From Rhizophagus irregularis (Eukaryota > Glomeromycota > Glomeromycetes > Glomerales > Glomeraceae), in the NCBI RefSeq assembly GCF_026210795.1, contig NC_089434.1, positions 3,534,001 to 3,598,000 of the forward strand: a stretch of DNA of 64,000 bases. The letters run 5' to 3'. Of this stretch, positions 10,992-21,887 are shown in pieces. Both the position numbers and the translations under genes were made by a program. Under the pieces are notes generated by a model, which did no database searches, was not told the origin of the DNA, and was given only the letters and a program-made list of their open reading frames with translations. Numbering within the stretch: the first letter of the stretch is position 1; the number at the start of each line of letters is the position of its first letter.

Positions 10992-12214
10992 CCTACAATA
11001 TTACTTTAGATACGTAAAATAAAACCCATTTTATTAATAATCTGACCATGGCTAAAAAATTCTCAGATTGTACGCAAATCAATAGCTAACCCTGTAAAAG
11101 CCCTAAATTATTTCTATTATAGTTCTGTAATAATTCTTTTATTAGGCTTATACTAAAAACAAGGTTTTTAGTAAAGTAGAAATAGGTATAGTTAAAATCA
11201 ATTTTGATCTACATAAATACTACATATGTTTGTGCCAGTATGTCATAGTCAAAAAAATTGGGTGTTACAACTGTTACATGTGTGAAGTATCGGGAATTAC
11301 GAGTTCGAGATATTTACCATCAGCATCAGGATTCCGTTCTTGCACTTTCCTTTTTTTTGATAATAATCTCCTATATGAATTTTTTGATGAATTCTCAAGA
11401 CGATAATGAATCCTCTCCTTGAAATAAATGGATAATCTCACTTAAAAAATTTTATTTATTACAGCGACTCTTATCATAAATCATTAATTTCGTTTGATTA
11501 AGCATATGGAAGATTCCTTGAGCACGGAGTAATAAATACTTACTAGAATGTGATTTTAATTAAATTTCACGAGAGTAAAAGAATGGCCAATAAAAGGTTA
11601 ATCAATTTAATTAAGGTACGGTAGATAAAGATAAATACTCAAGATATCCCGTTGGCTCTTTCATGGTTCCCTTGTTAATCTTAAAATAATAAATAATTTA
11701 ATAATTTAATTAACTATCTATCAATATTAATTTATTTTTAGTCATATCATAATTAAAATGATTACAAATTTACATAAAATTTATACTAATAATTAATTAA
11801 TATTTTCAAATAAACTTGAAATATTTTTTTCGATATTTACTTTTTTTAAAAATTTTTTGAAAATGTAATAGTGAAACAATATTAAAATTTATGGAAATAT
11901 TTTATGCATTATCGGTACCATGATTTATTCAATCACCAAGATTAATCTCGGATATATAATGGTACCATAATCGGATTTTTCTACAAAACCTTTGTTTATT
12001 CGTATACTTTTATTTAAAGAGTACCCCATGCTATACTGTATAAATCATTTTCATTATATTTTTATATGAGACATTTTATAACATAAAATAAATAATAACT
12101 TGTAATTTGCACAATTTGCACATATACATAATAATATTATATACTGTATATATAATTTTTGTTTGATAATACTATTTTTATGTAATTTGTTCGAAGCTTT
12201 AGCTGAGGACATTT
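10992..12214. other. Intergenic, nothing recognised
   Basis: AT-rich DNA with no convincing ORF, RNA gene or inverted-repeat element. Confidence 0.4.
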
Positions 12215-12430
12215 ACGGTTAGACTCTCTTCATGCAAGGTATGTCTGTCCGCACGCGTAATCCACCAATCATTTTTGTTGTCGTGCTAACACGCTTTACT
12301 CCTTTTTAGTATCACCACTATTACCACTCGGTCCGCTCCTACCTTCGCCGTGTACACTCCGTGTACGTCTAAATTTGTTGTCTGTGCTACTTGCGATTCG
12401 GACATTCCAACGGTTTCCGTTCTCCTAGTC
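12215..12430. other. GC-richer coding-like patch
   Basis: This roughly 215-bp block is visibly less AT-rich than its surroundings and open in more than one frame. On the plus strand GTATGT...CTAAC...TTTTTAG (12239-12309) looks like a complete intron, followed by a Thr/Ser/Cys-rich frame (TTITTRSAPTFAVYTPC...). On the minus strand a frame reads ...KNDWWITRADRHTLHEE... with one internal stop. One of these is probably a gene relic, but I cannot decide which strand. Confidence 0.3.
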
Positions 12431-12755
12431 ATAAAACTTAAAATATTTTAACTTGTATAAAACAAAAAAAAATTATTTGAAAACAATAATGTTATTATTA
12501 ATTATTTTAAAAAAATTTCTACTTCAGACTACAATTCTTCTTTTTGTGCCACATTAGTTATTGGAAATCAGTATTAATACGAAAAGGAAAAAAAAAACCA
12601 AGAAAAAAAATTTTTTTCACTTATGTTTGTAACAAATGACTCGTTTTCATTGTTTAAACACCAGTCGCCACTGGATATAACGAACCCTCAGGTTTAGTTC
12701 AGTATAGAATGAATTTGGCCGTATATAATATACTGAACTTGGTTTTTCAGCCTTG

Positions 12756-12853
12756 GTAATTCGGGCCAATATGTAATGCCGGCCAGAATTATAACAAAGC
12801 GAACAAGAAAGACTATTAATTCTGGCCAGCACTATAAATCTGGCCCGAATTAC
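12756..12853. mobile_element. 98-bp hairpin MITE nested in pogo-like element
   Basis: The ends GTAATTCGGGCCA and TGGCCCGAATTAC are exact inverted repeats. Inner arms CCGGCCAGAATTA and TAATTCTGGCCAG are also near-inverted. It lies in the left half of the element starting at 12662. Confidence 0.75.
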
Positions 12854-13002
12854 TATATAGTCACGTGACTGTTCAGTATAGGATGGGCTGTTCGGTATAC
12901 AGTATATAGCATTTTATTATAAAAATTCGTTATAACCAGTGTAATAATTATGAAAAAATCGGTTCTGGGAGTCTTGGTTCAGTATAACGAGTTTTCGGTA
13001 TA

Positions 13003-13534
13003 CAGTCAGCCCTTTCTATAGTGAATTTTGATATAATGAATTTCACGATATAACGAATCCTTAGTGTGGTACGCATTTAATCATATGAAAAAAAATTTAT
13101 TCCACCGAATTTTACTAATAAAATGCAGTATAACGTTGAACGAAGAAAAATTTATAAATTCACATACAGTATGTAAATGACCCTTTTATACCGAATTTCT
13201 TTTAAAACGAATTTTTTTTTTAGTATAACGAAGATTTTGCAAGATAAATTTTAATATAAAAGGCAATTTGATGTTGATTTTATGATTTTTTTTTTAAATA
13301 AGCAATTTTACCACTTTTATTCATTTATCAAAAGATGGGTGGTTTATGTTTCAAAAGTTTCCTTTTCCTTTCATGATCATGACGTTTTACAAATGTATTG
13401 ATTTCCCTATATTTTATTATATTATACCAAATTTTTCTGCTATACCGAATAATCCGTTATAGCATTAACGAATTTACTTATAACGAAGGCCTGATCGGCC
13501 CGGACGCCTACTTCGTTATACCGAGGGCCGACTG
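13003..13534. mobile_element. Second pogo-like element nested in the first
   Basis: The left end CAGTCAGCCCTTTCTATAGT and the reverse-complemented right end CAGTCGGCCCTCGGTATAAC match in most positions. TA flanks both sides. It interrupts the outer element, whose sequence resumes with ACAGGTTCGGTATAACCAGT. Confidence 0.75.
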
Positions 13535-13854
13535 TATACAGGTTCGGTATAACCAGTGGCGACTGTACTTCATCAAATATATAAATCAATGAATCATAGA
13601 AATTTTCAAAAACGAAAAAAAAAATCCTTTTTTTCCTAATTCGGTTCTTATTTCGAAGAAAAAAAAACTTCTTTATTAGTGAAGTTTATAATTTAATAAT
13701 ATCTTGGGAGAACAAAAACAATAAAACGTTCGCTAAAAAATTCGATTCGAAAAAAAAAAAAATTTTAAATACCTTTTTAAAAATTTTATTAACAACATTT
13801 AAAAAAAGAAATTCTTGATCATACAAATAGAATTCTTTATAAAGGAAAAAAAAA

Positions 13855-14605
13855 ATGGAACAACCATCAGTTACTTATTCCGCCACTCAATCTATTGAAC
13901 TAACTCGGTCAAATTCATAACTGGTCTGTTACTAATATTATCTCCTCTTATAAAGAAATTTGCAATAAACTTGACATCTGTCAAGAAAAATTACATGAAG
14001 AACACGAACAAAAAAGACAAAAGAAACTCAGAAAAAGTTCTTCCATTTCAAAGAAACTCTCTCAGAAAGCTGTATGACAATCACAACAATCTCAACGTGG
14101 GGAAAATAATAATGTTGTTACGATAGGAAACTTTAGCAACAAATTGCTTTACGCGTAGAAAAAAAGCATTTAAGATTATTCATATCTTTTATAGAAAAGA
14201 TTTACAATAATTTACCAGTTTATCCCAATCCCATAATTCATGGGTTTCTTTTAAATTAATGGTGGATCTCTTCCCGGAATCAATGTCACACGTGTCCTGC
14301 TCTTTTGCTGGCCACATTTGGGTAGCCAATACCTTTACTTTACTTGGGCTTCGGCTCGAGTCCCTTTCGAGGGCAAAGTACTGGTATTACATGTGTGACC
14401 GGTTTTTACCAATACTAGCGGGTTTGGGTAAAGTGAAAGAGACAGAAATTTATTTAACTTTTAAACTTTAAATTATTTTTCGTGGGAACTCAAAATTTAG
14501 TGAGGGAGATAATTCGTGTAAAGAACGCTTTATGGAGATGTATAGGTTCATCAGTTGGTTGTTTTAGCAAAGGAAACAAATTTGTCTCTCCAAAGACTTT
14601 GAATG
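13855..14605 (+). pseudogene. Copy A of two-exon gene family (broken)
   Basis: It starts like the intact copies (MEQPSVTYSA) but shifts frame near codon 16. A TGA follows at about 14078-14080 within the Gln-rich part, a deletion occurs before the TTTACGCGTAG site, and about 340 bp are inserted at 14174-14512. Exon-1 homology resumes as AAGAACGCTTTATGGAGATG and ends at a preserved donor, GTAAGTTTTAAG (14606). No exon 2 is found downstream. The conserved stretches include NIISSYKEIC and DICQEKL. It is a dead, 3'-truncated member of the family seen intact at 23119, 33927, 44981 and 54850. Confidence 0.8.
14174..14512. mobile_element. Insertion interrupting copy A
   Basis: It is defined by comparison with intact copies, where GCATTTAA runs straight into TTCGTATAAAG. 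The inserted DNA is less AT-rich and contains loosely inverted segments (TCACACGTGT and ACATGTGTGA). It has no recognised ends or coding capacity. The boundaries are accurate to a few bases. Confidence 0.5.
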
Positions 14606-14791
14606 GTAAGTTTTAAGAAAGAAGAATGAAAAGAAAATGATTTTTTTTTTCTTTCCGCTTTAATTTTAGTGTAAATACTTTGGGGGACATTATAAGTCAA
14701 TTTATTTATTTTCGAATTAGTGTGATCGACAAATTTTTTCAGCTGCGGAAAAGTGATCATGTGTAAACCATAAATGTTATAACTACCCACC

Positions 14792-15350
14792 AAAAAATTT
14801 TCGGTAACGTGACTTTGTACTACTAGTCTAAAAATAGTAGATATATCTATGAAAGTAATATTTTCACAGTTCAGTTCTTACTTTTCAGTTCTCACCCAAC
14901 TGTTTTGTATTTACGTGTTTTTTCCAGTAATTCACCTTGAAATATATATTATTCTTTTTTATTATAGTTTATCGTATTTATTTTGTTGTGAAAATAAAAA
15001 CGCGTTTTTTATATTAAATACAAAATTTATAAATTTATTTACAACCTTGAGAGTATAAAGATGAACTATCAAGTTTTGAATAAGAATAAGCTTTTTCCAT
15101 TTAATACATTATAAAATTATCTTTTTATTACTATTATTAAATTATATAAATGACACGAAAATTTATAATTGATAGGAAATATTTAAATTAAATGTTTCTT
15201 TATATTTTTTTTTTATAAAAACTACAAGTATTTTTAAGATAAATGTTCCCTCACTTTATTTTTTTCTTGAAAACAAGCTGCTAAGATAATGTTGTACGAA
15301 ATAAATCTGACCAATAAAACTCGTCAATTCACGTTACCGAAAATTTTTAG
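14792..15350. mobile_element. ~558-bp inverted-repeat element
   Basis: AAAAATTTTCGGTAACGTGA near 14793-14812 recurs in reverse complement as TCACGTTACCGAAAATTTTT at 15329-15348. The interior has no meaningful ORF. It lies just downstream of pseudogene A. Confidence 0.65.
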
Positions 15351-16127
15351 GTATCACGTTCAAAATATTTTTTTTTTTTTTGCCGTTTGTTTCATATTTT
15401 CGCTAGCAGTGCAGTATATTTGTTCAATTCCTACGATTTCTATAATCGATTTCTATAATTGATTTTTCACGTAATTCTTATTATTATTACATTAGTGTTA
15501 TTGTATTAAAAAAGTGACCAGAACACAAAATAATTGACCAATAATTATTTGGAATTACTCTTTGAAAACCAAAAATTTTTTCTGACCACCATGTAATCGT
15601 CAGCCAATAAAATCACAAATTTTGGATATAACATTATATATAAATGTCTTATAAAATATCTTTTAATAGTAACTTTTATTAATTAAAATGATTTTTAACT
15701 CATGGTTAATTTTAGAATTATAAATAATAATCATAATTAAAGTACAATAAACCAACACTTTTATTTTATAAGTAAATCATAATGATAAAAATATTAAAAA
15801 TATAAACAATATATATATATATATACACAATAATAATAATACAAAAAAAAAACGAATAAGAAATGGATTAGAGTGGGTGTTATGGATCATGTCATTATTT
15901 ATAGCTAAAATTTGCAGATTTTCAACATCACCAGAAACTAAAATTGTTGAATCATAAGCACATAAATGAGGAGAGTTTGTTGATAAGAGGTTAGAGAATT
16001 ATAGATTAAATTAATAAAATGATTAAGATAATAATATTAAACAATCCAAAAAATATTATTAAATATAATTCAGTTATAACTTACTAGTGATTACTCCGGA
16101 AATTAGCGTCCATAGTGGTTATTTTAG
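15351..16127. other. 3' flank of micro-exon gene, nothing recognised
   Basis: AT-rich DNA with a short TA microsatellite (about 15811-15826). No coding block was found beyond the stop codon of the micro-exon gene. Confidence 0.4.
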
Positions 16128-17773
16128 CTAGGCCGAGACATAGTTTTTCTCGTAGAATATCCCATCAACTTCGACACTACATGGTAATTTATTAATAAAA
16201 TCATTCAAAATTAATGAAAATTAACAATAAGATTTTTTTCAATGATATTTAATGAAGGTGAATTACTTACAAATCTCTTTTCGTCTTTTCCTATTATTAT
16301 TTAAAATGAAATGAAAATTAAAATTAACAGTTAATATTTTCAAAATATTAGAGTTTAGAATATTTATAGTAATACTTACAGTCAATTTCTTTATTGAAGA
16401 TAAAATGAAAATTAACGGTTAATATTTTTTTTAAAAAACAAGTGTAATCATAATATTAATGTTAACAATACTTACTTCCTGTTAATTGTTTAAAATAAAA
16501 TAAAAATTAACAATTAATATTTTTTAAAAATATGTAAAATAAGTGCAATCATAATGTGAATATACTTACGCAGCCTATTTATTGGTTAAAAATAAAATAA
16601 AAAAGAACGGTTAATATTTTTCAAAATAAATGTAATCATAATAATAATGGCAATTAAAATACTTACAGACTATTTATAATTTAAAGTAAAAGGATAGTTA
16701 ACAGTTATTAGTTTCAAAAATATGCACCATGATTAATACAAGGGAATAAAGATACTTACCGCCTATTTATTATTTAAAAATAAAATTAAAATTAAAAGTG
16801 AGTATTTCAAGACAATTGGAACCATAATAATTAATAATAACGGTAATGAAGATACTTACAATCTGATTATATTTATTATTTAAGTAAAAGGAAGATTAGC
16901 AGTTATTAATATATTTTAAAAAGAATAACATCAAGTACATCAAGTGTAACCATAATAATAACGGTAATGGAGATACTTACAGCCTATTTATTATTTATAA
17001 TAAAAGAAAAGTTAACAGTTAACATTTTTTTTTAAAAAAAAACAATAAACATCAAGTATAATAACACTTACCACCAACCCCTATTTGTTATTGAATAATA
17101 AAATAAAAATTAGCAGTTAATATTTATCAAAATCAAGTGTAACCAATAATGAATATATATACTTACAGCCTATTAATATTTTAGGAACAATAAAATAAAA
17201 ATTAACAATTAATATTTTTAAAAACGGGTGCAACCATAATAATAATGATAATGATAATGATTAATGAAAGTACTTACAGCCTATTCATTTTTTAAAAAGT
17301 AAAATAAAAGCTAACAGTTAGTATTTTCAAAAACAAATGTATGCGTAATATTGGTAGCAGTGAAGATACTTACATTCTATTTATTATTTAAAGTAAAAGG
17401 GAAATCAATGGTTAGTATTATTCAAAAACAAATGTAACCATAATAATAATGGCGATGATAACACAATAACATCAGCAGAGTGTAATGGTAATACTTACTA
17501 ACTGGACCTATTTATTAAAATGAAATAAAAATCAAAAATTTAATATTTTTCAAAAATAAGAACAATCATAATAATAACGATAACAGAGAAACTTACAATC
17601 GCCTATTTATTAATTAAAATAAAAGGAAAATTTAAACATTAACAGTTAATAATTTTTACATATTAATTGTAATGATAATAATGAATAAAATATTTACGTT
17701 CTTCAACAAGTGGTATTGCTAAAGCAGTAGCAGAGAAGATAATCAAAAAGAGAAGGAAGATATTGAAGTTCAT
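16128..17773 (-). CDS. Micro-exon gene: secreted 6-Cys peptide, 16 exons
   Basis: Exons on the minus strand: 17773-17698, 17602-17597, 17507-17499, 17376-17374, 17280-17278, 17169-17167, 17080-17072, 16983-16981, 16862-16860, 16762-16760, 16669-16667, 16574-16570, 16478-16476, 16388-16380, 16290-16271, 16176-16128. Internal lengths are 6, 9, 3, 3, 3, 9, 3, 3, 3, 3, 5, 3, 9 and 20 nt. Donors 2-15 are GTAAGT and donor 1 is GTAAAT; most acceptors are AATAG. Introns are 86-122 nt. The join is open for 68 codons, ending in TAG. Exon 1 encodes a signal peptide (1-19, FNIFLLFLIIFSATALA). The micro-exons build RDCPVKCCWVGGYCVCCEK (26-44), with cysteines at 28, 32, 33, 39, 41 and 42. The last exon encodes VEVDGIFYEKNYVSA. 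The frame closing correctly after 15 junctions, the even Cys number and the secretion signal together make this convincing. Function is unknown; probably a secreted, disulfide-bonded peptide. Confidence 0.85.
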
Positions 17774-17890
17774 TTTGACTTTTTAGTAGGTTATAGATAA
17801 ATTTTTTGATTCTTTTTTCTTTTTATGTTTATGTAAAATTTTCGGTATTAGTAAACTGAATTTTTTTTTTTGAGAAAAAGAAAGATGAGT

Positions 17891-17900
17891 CCTTTAAATA
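17891..17900 (-). promoter_or_regulatory. TATA-like box of micro-exon gene
   Basis: TATTTAAAGG on the minus strand, about 120 bases before the ATG at 17773. The distance is close to that for the other secreted-protein genes (104 and 117 bases). Confidence 0.45.
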
Positions 17901-18605
17901 TTTGAATATTATCATACGCGCAGTAATCCAATCGGATCTTGCATTTTGATCAAACTAATTTAGAGAAAATTTTTTTTTGCATGATTGTCATGATTACGTC
18001 CGATTTACATAAAATTTGCCGGTTAGGGTAGATCCACCTTGATCAGATGAATCGTTAGATCTAATAATTCCTTTATTAGATTAATTATTTAATTATTGGA
18101 TATGAAAGTAGCCACAGTGTATCGGCCTATCGGGCAACAAATCATTGATTCAGAAACGGATTTCTTGATTTTTTGCCAAGCAATTTTAAAATGTTTATCA
18201 AAAAAAAATGCATTTATTATGTTCTCACACCCAACATAATTGAATTCTTTGTGGCATTCTCTAACGATTAGAAAATCATGATCCTGATATACTTTATCGA
18301 TCGATCCAAATTAAAGTTTTGCACAAAACATCATGAGATTATTCGTAGCCGATCAGAAATTTACCCCAAACATAATAAGAAGTTCATTCACCTTTTATTT
18401 GCTTGATAACCATGATTACGCACGATTTACGTAAAATTTGCCGGTTAAAATAGATCCACTCAGATCAGGAATCGTTAGATTTAATAATTCCTTTATTAGA
18501 TTAATTATTTAATTATTGGATATGAAAGTAGCTACAATCTATCGGTCAACAAATCATTAATTCAGAAACATATTTCTTGATTTTTTGTTTTTGCCAAGCA
18601 ATTTT

Positions 18606-18773
18606 CCCTATAAAAAATTTTATCCGTTATTTCTGTAAAAATTCCATCCATTCACGGAAAAAATGTAAATAATTCGATAAATTCCGTGATATAAAGTTAA
18701 TAATTCCGGAAATATGAACCTTTTACGGAAAAAAAGATGGAATAAAAAAAAAGGATTGACTTTTTTTACATGG
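18606..18773. mobile_element. 168-bp MITE with empty-site comparison
   Basis: Copy 1 of the surrounding tandem repeat reads CAATTTTAAAATG. Copy 2 reads CAATTTT, then this insert, then TTTTAAAATG. This fixes the insert and a TTTT target-site duplication (18602-18605 and 18774-18777). The ends CCCTATAAAAAA and the reverse complement CCATGTAAAAAA are imperfect inverted repeats. Confidence 0.8.
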
Positions 18774-19312
18774 TTTTAAAATGTTTATCAAGAAAAAATG
18801 CATTTATTATGTTCTCACACACAACATTATTAATTCTTTGTGGCCTTCTATGACGATTAGAAAATCATGATCCTGATATACTTTATTGATCGATTCAAAT
18901 TAAAGTTTGCGCGAAACATCATGAGAGTATTCAAAATAATAGTAGATCGCCCCTTGCCGATCAGAAATTTACCCCAGTTAAATGGACAACATAATAAGTA
19001 GTTCAGTCTTGCTTGATTGCCATAATTACGCCCGATTTACATAAAATTTGCCGGTCAGGGTATAAATAATTGAGAAAAAACCGATCCACCTTATCAGGAA
19101 TCTGTTACAATAATTTCTTTGATTGATTATTTGATAATTAAATAGCATTGGAAGGAGAAGTAACTATATCGGTCAACAAATCACTAAACCGAAACAGATT
19201 TCTTGATTTTTTGCCAAGAAAAATTGTACTTTTTTTCTCACGCGCAATATAATTAAAAGGAACAAAGGGATTCATTTCAATTCAACTGACAAACATTTTG
19301 CCGACAGGATCG

Positions 19313-19494
19313 CCCTGTAAAAAAAGTCGATCCTTTTTTATATTCCATCTTTTTTCCGTAAAAGGCTCATATTTCCGGAATTAATAACCTTATATCACGA
19401 AATTTATCGAATTATTTACCTTCTCCGTGAATGGGATTCGTGAAAGGCTCATTTTTTACGGAGTTTTTACAGAAATAACGGATAAAATTTTTTA
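19313..19494. mobile_element. Second copy of the CCCTGTAAAAAA MITE, inverted
   Basis: It is the reverse complement of the element at 18606-18773 over nearly its full length. Landmarks are CCATCTTTTTTCCGTAAAAG, ATTTCCGGAATTA and TTTACAGAAATAACGGATAA. The left end is CCCTGTAAAAAAAGTC. The right terminus is decayed. Confidence 0.75.
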
Positions 19495-19934
19495 AGTCAT
19501 CTCACCGACATACTATATATATAGTAATTAAACATTATAATAAAAATTAAATATAATTTTTTTTTTTAAAAAAAAAAATATTATTTCTTTGTATTAAATA
19601 AAAAATTTTTTCTTTATTTTTTAATATCTAGTAATTATTGATATGTAACTCCAAAATTTTTTTTTATTAATGCTGAGCAAAAAGCACTAAATGTCAGTAA
19701 ATTTAACCAGATCCAATTAAAATCCGTTCCGTCTGTCATTATATAATAATTTGTACTTCGGATTTTACAAAGTAGTATGATCTTCATGATCTTTCATTCA
19801 GTGATCTACCTTAAAATTTGCACGAACATAATAATAGTAGATTTGCCCCTTTGCCGATCAGAAATTTCAGCCATAGTAAGAAGTAATGCACGAACATCCA
19901 GCTTATAAACTATGTTTAGTATGTTAATCTCAAT

Positions 19935-20480
19935 GGGGCCCATTTATTTTACTGAAAATCGTCTCACCAACAATTAACTTACCGGCAGTCATTTTACCGA
20001 CAGGATCACGGAGTTACTTCACCAACAAGTTTTAAATTTTATTTATAACAAAAAAATTTATTGGTTGCTTTTTTGTATTTTTATTACTCAATATTATTTC
20101 ATAATATAATAACCATTTTATACAAATATTTAATAATACTGTTTATAAATACTAGTAAGTGCTTTAAAATATATTTTATTCATAGAAATTTTATAAGCGA
20201 ACGCAAATAAAAAATATTTAATGTAATGTAATATAATTATAATATGGATAAAGACTCTTATTATCTCCTATTATTACTATGATATTAATAATTATTAAGT
20301 TAATCTTTAAAATAAAATTCGGTTTCGGTGAAATAACCTGTCAGTGAAATGATTTTCGGTGAAATAACCTGTCGGTGAAATGATTTTCGGTGAAATAACC
20401 TGTCGGTGAAATGATTTTCGGTGAACTCATTGCTAATAAGTTGATTATTAGTGAAATAATTGTCGGTAAATAAATTGAAC
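19935..20480. mobile_element. Element with ACCGACAG subterminal repeats
   Basis: The left part carries TCTCACCAACAATTAACTTA, ACCGGCAG and TTTTACCGACAGGATC. The right part carries the inverse orientation, TTTCGGTGAAATAACCTGTC, repeated in tandem, then ATAATTGTCGGTAAATAAAT. This looks like a DNA transposon relic with multiple subterminal inverted motifs. Ends are approximate and there is no coding capacity. Confidence 0.5.
20323..20430. repeat. 31-bp tandem repeat, 3.5 copies
   Basis: The unit TTTCGGTGAAATAACCTGTC followed by RGTGAAATGAT repeats at 20323, 20354 and 20385, with a partial fourth at 20416. It forms the right subterminal part of the element at 19935-20480. Confidence 0.85.
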
Positions 20481-21599
20481 TCCTTCCAAATTATACTTTG
20501 AATGATAGCTCATTTTCTGGTGTATATAAAAATTATAGTCATTGTTCAAACCAATAAAGTTGTTTTTAAATGTTACATTTATTTATAGTGTATCTATAAC
20601 GGTTCCCGTTCCCTAATTATCGTACGAAGCGTAGTAAAGGATACTTATGATTAAGTTAATACGATTGAGCCAATACTATTGTCTGTTTGTACGCTTATGC
20701 TACTAATAAATAATATTGTAAATGCCGATTGAATTGACACTTCTGAATTTTTTATCTATTTAATTGCATATGATCAATTGTTGATGTACAAATTAGAGAG
20801 AATAATTATAAAAAAAACAAAGATATGGAGAACAAAGTGATAATAAATAAATAATACTTTTAAATAAGTGCGGAATAATTCAAAACGACCATTACTTGTT
20901 ATGATCAAATTAAAAAATAAGCCTTTGTTATACACCAATCCTTTTTAGAATAAATCGGCCAAAGTACTTCTAGAATCTCAACTATAAAACATCATTTCAA
21001 AAAAGACAGACGGTGATGTTATAAATATATTTGTGAAAATTAAAAATTTGAATAATCAAAATAATAATTAGAACTCTTTTCCTTATCAATATTAAATTTA
21101 AAATTGGCTTGAGTCAAGGTGATGAAAGTCACGTGAATTTTCATGACATTTACTGTATATTGATTTTTGCATTATCATATGCAATTGGAAAAATTGGAAG
21201 TTTCCAATACAGTAGTTTCAATAGCTTCCAATTTTCCAGTGCTACATCACTGATCACATGTTAGTGCAGCGCTTTAAAAATCACAATTGTCATAATGAGT
21301 CATCAAAAGATGTTAAATTCCGAATGTTAATTCATTGGAAGGACAAATTTTTTCTTTAACTTTCTTTAAAAACATAATGAGTAAGTTTATAATGGGTCAC
21401 AGAGTCACAGAGTCATCAGATTGTCGTCTAATTAAACTATAGCAGAAGTGTAATTTCTATTTATCATTTGATTCCGTAAAGAAATTTCAAATCAGAAACG
21501 GGACGGATTCTAAAAGATGGAGGAACAAGCAACTTTTCAAGCATGCTATTCAATTAAAACGAATAATAACAATTAATGAGATGTTTTTAAAATCAAAAT
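20481..21599. other. Intergenic, nothing recognised
   Basis: AT-rich DNA without a convincing ORF. It contains a small imperfect palindrome near 21184-21234 (AATTGGAAGTTTCCAAT...TTCCAATTTTCCAGT). Confidence 0.4.
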
Positions 21600-21887
21600 A
21601 AGGCCACACAAATTCGATTTTTTCGGTTCACTTCACCCGACCGGGTCACTTTTTCAAATTTCAATAAAAAAAAAAAGTTATATAAAAAGTTTATCACGTG
21701 ATCAAGACGTAATTTTTATTGGCGGGTAAGTTTATCACGTGCTGAGAACCTCTGAAGCGAAAATAAATTCTTTAATTACCCTCCCCTTTAAAAGTCAACC
21801 AATCAGATTCACGATTTTACATATAAACTTTTTTTGATTTTAAATTTCAATGTTACGTGAACTGAAAAATTGAATTTGTGTGGTCTA
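21600..21887. mobile_element. ~288-bp MITE
   Basis: The left end GGCCACACAAATTCGATTTT is matched in reverse complement by the right end (AGACCACACAAATTCAATTT), continuing into a GGTTCAC / AGTTCAC pair. The interior has two TTTATCACGTG repeats. Confidence 0.7.

Larger units (their letters stand above)
12662..13565. mobile_element. Pogo/Tigger-like element, host of nested insertions
   Basis: The left end CAGTCGCCACTGGATATAAC pairs with the reverse complement of the right end, CAGTCGCCACTGGTTATACC. TA follows the right end. Removing the inner element (13003-13534) leaves about 370 bp. Repeated TATAACGA/CGGTATA motifs resemble other pogo-style ends in the window. There is no transposase. Confidence 0.75.
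17977..19880. repeat. Tandem repeat, ~430-bp unit, about three copies
   Basis: Copy 1 starts near 17985 (ATGATTACGTCCGATTTACA), copy 2 near 18413 (ATGATTACGCACGATTTACG) and copy 3 near 19020 (ATAATTACGCCCGATTTACA). Shared blocks include AAAATTTGCCGGT, TTCTTGATTTTTTGCCAAG and GCCGATCAGAAATTT. Copies 2 and 3 are lengthened by MITE insertions at 18606-18773 and 19313-19494. There is no ORF. Confidence 0.75.
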
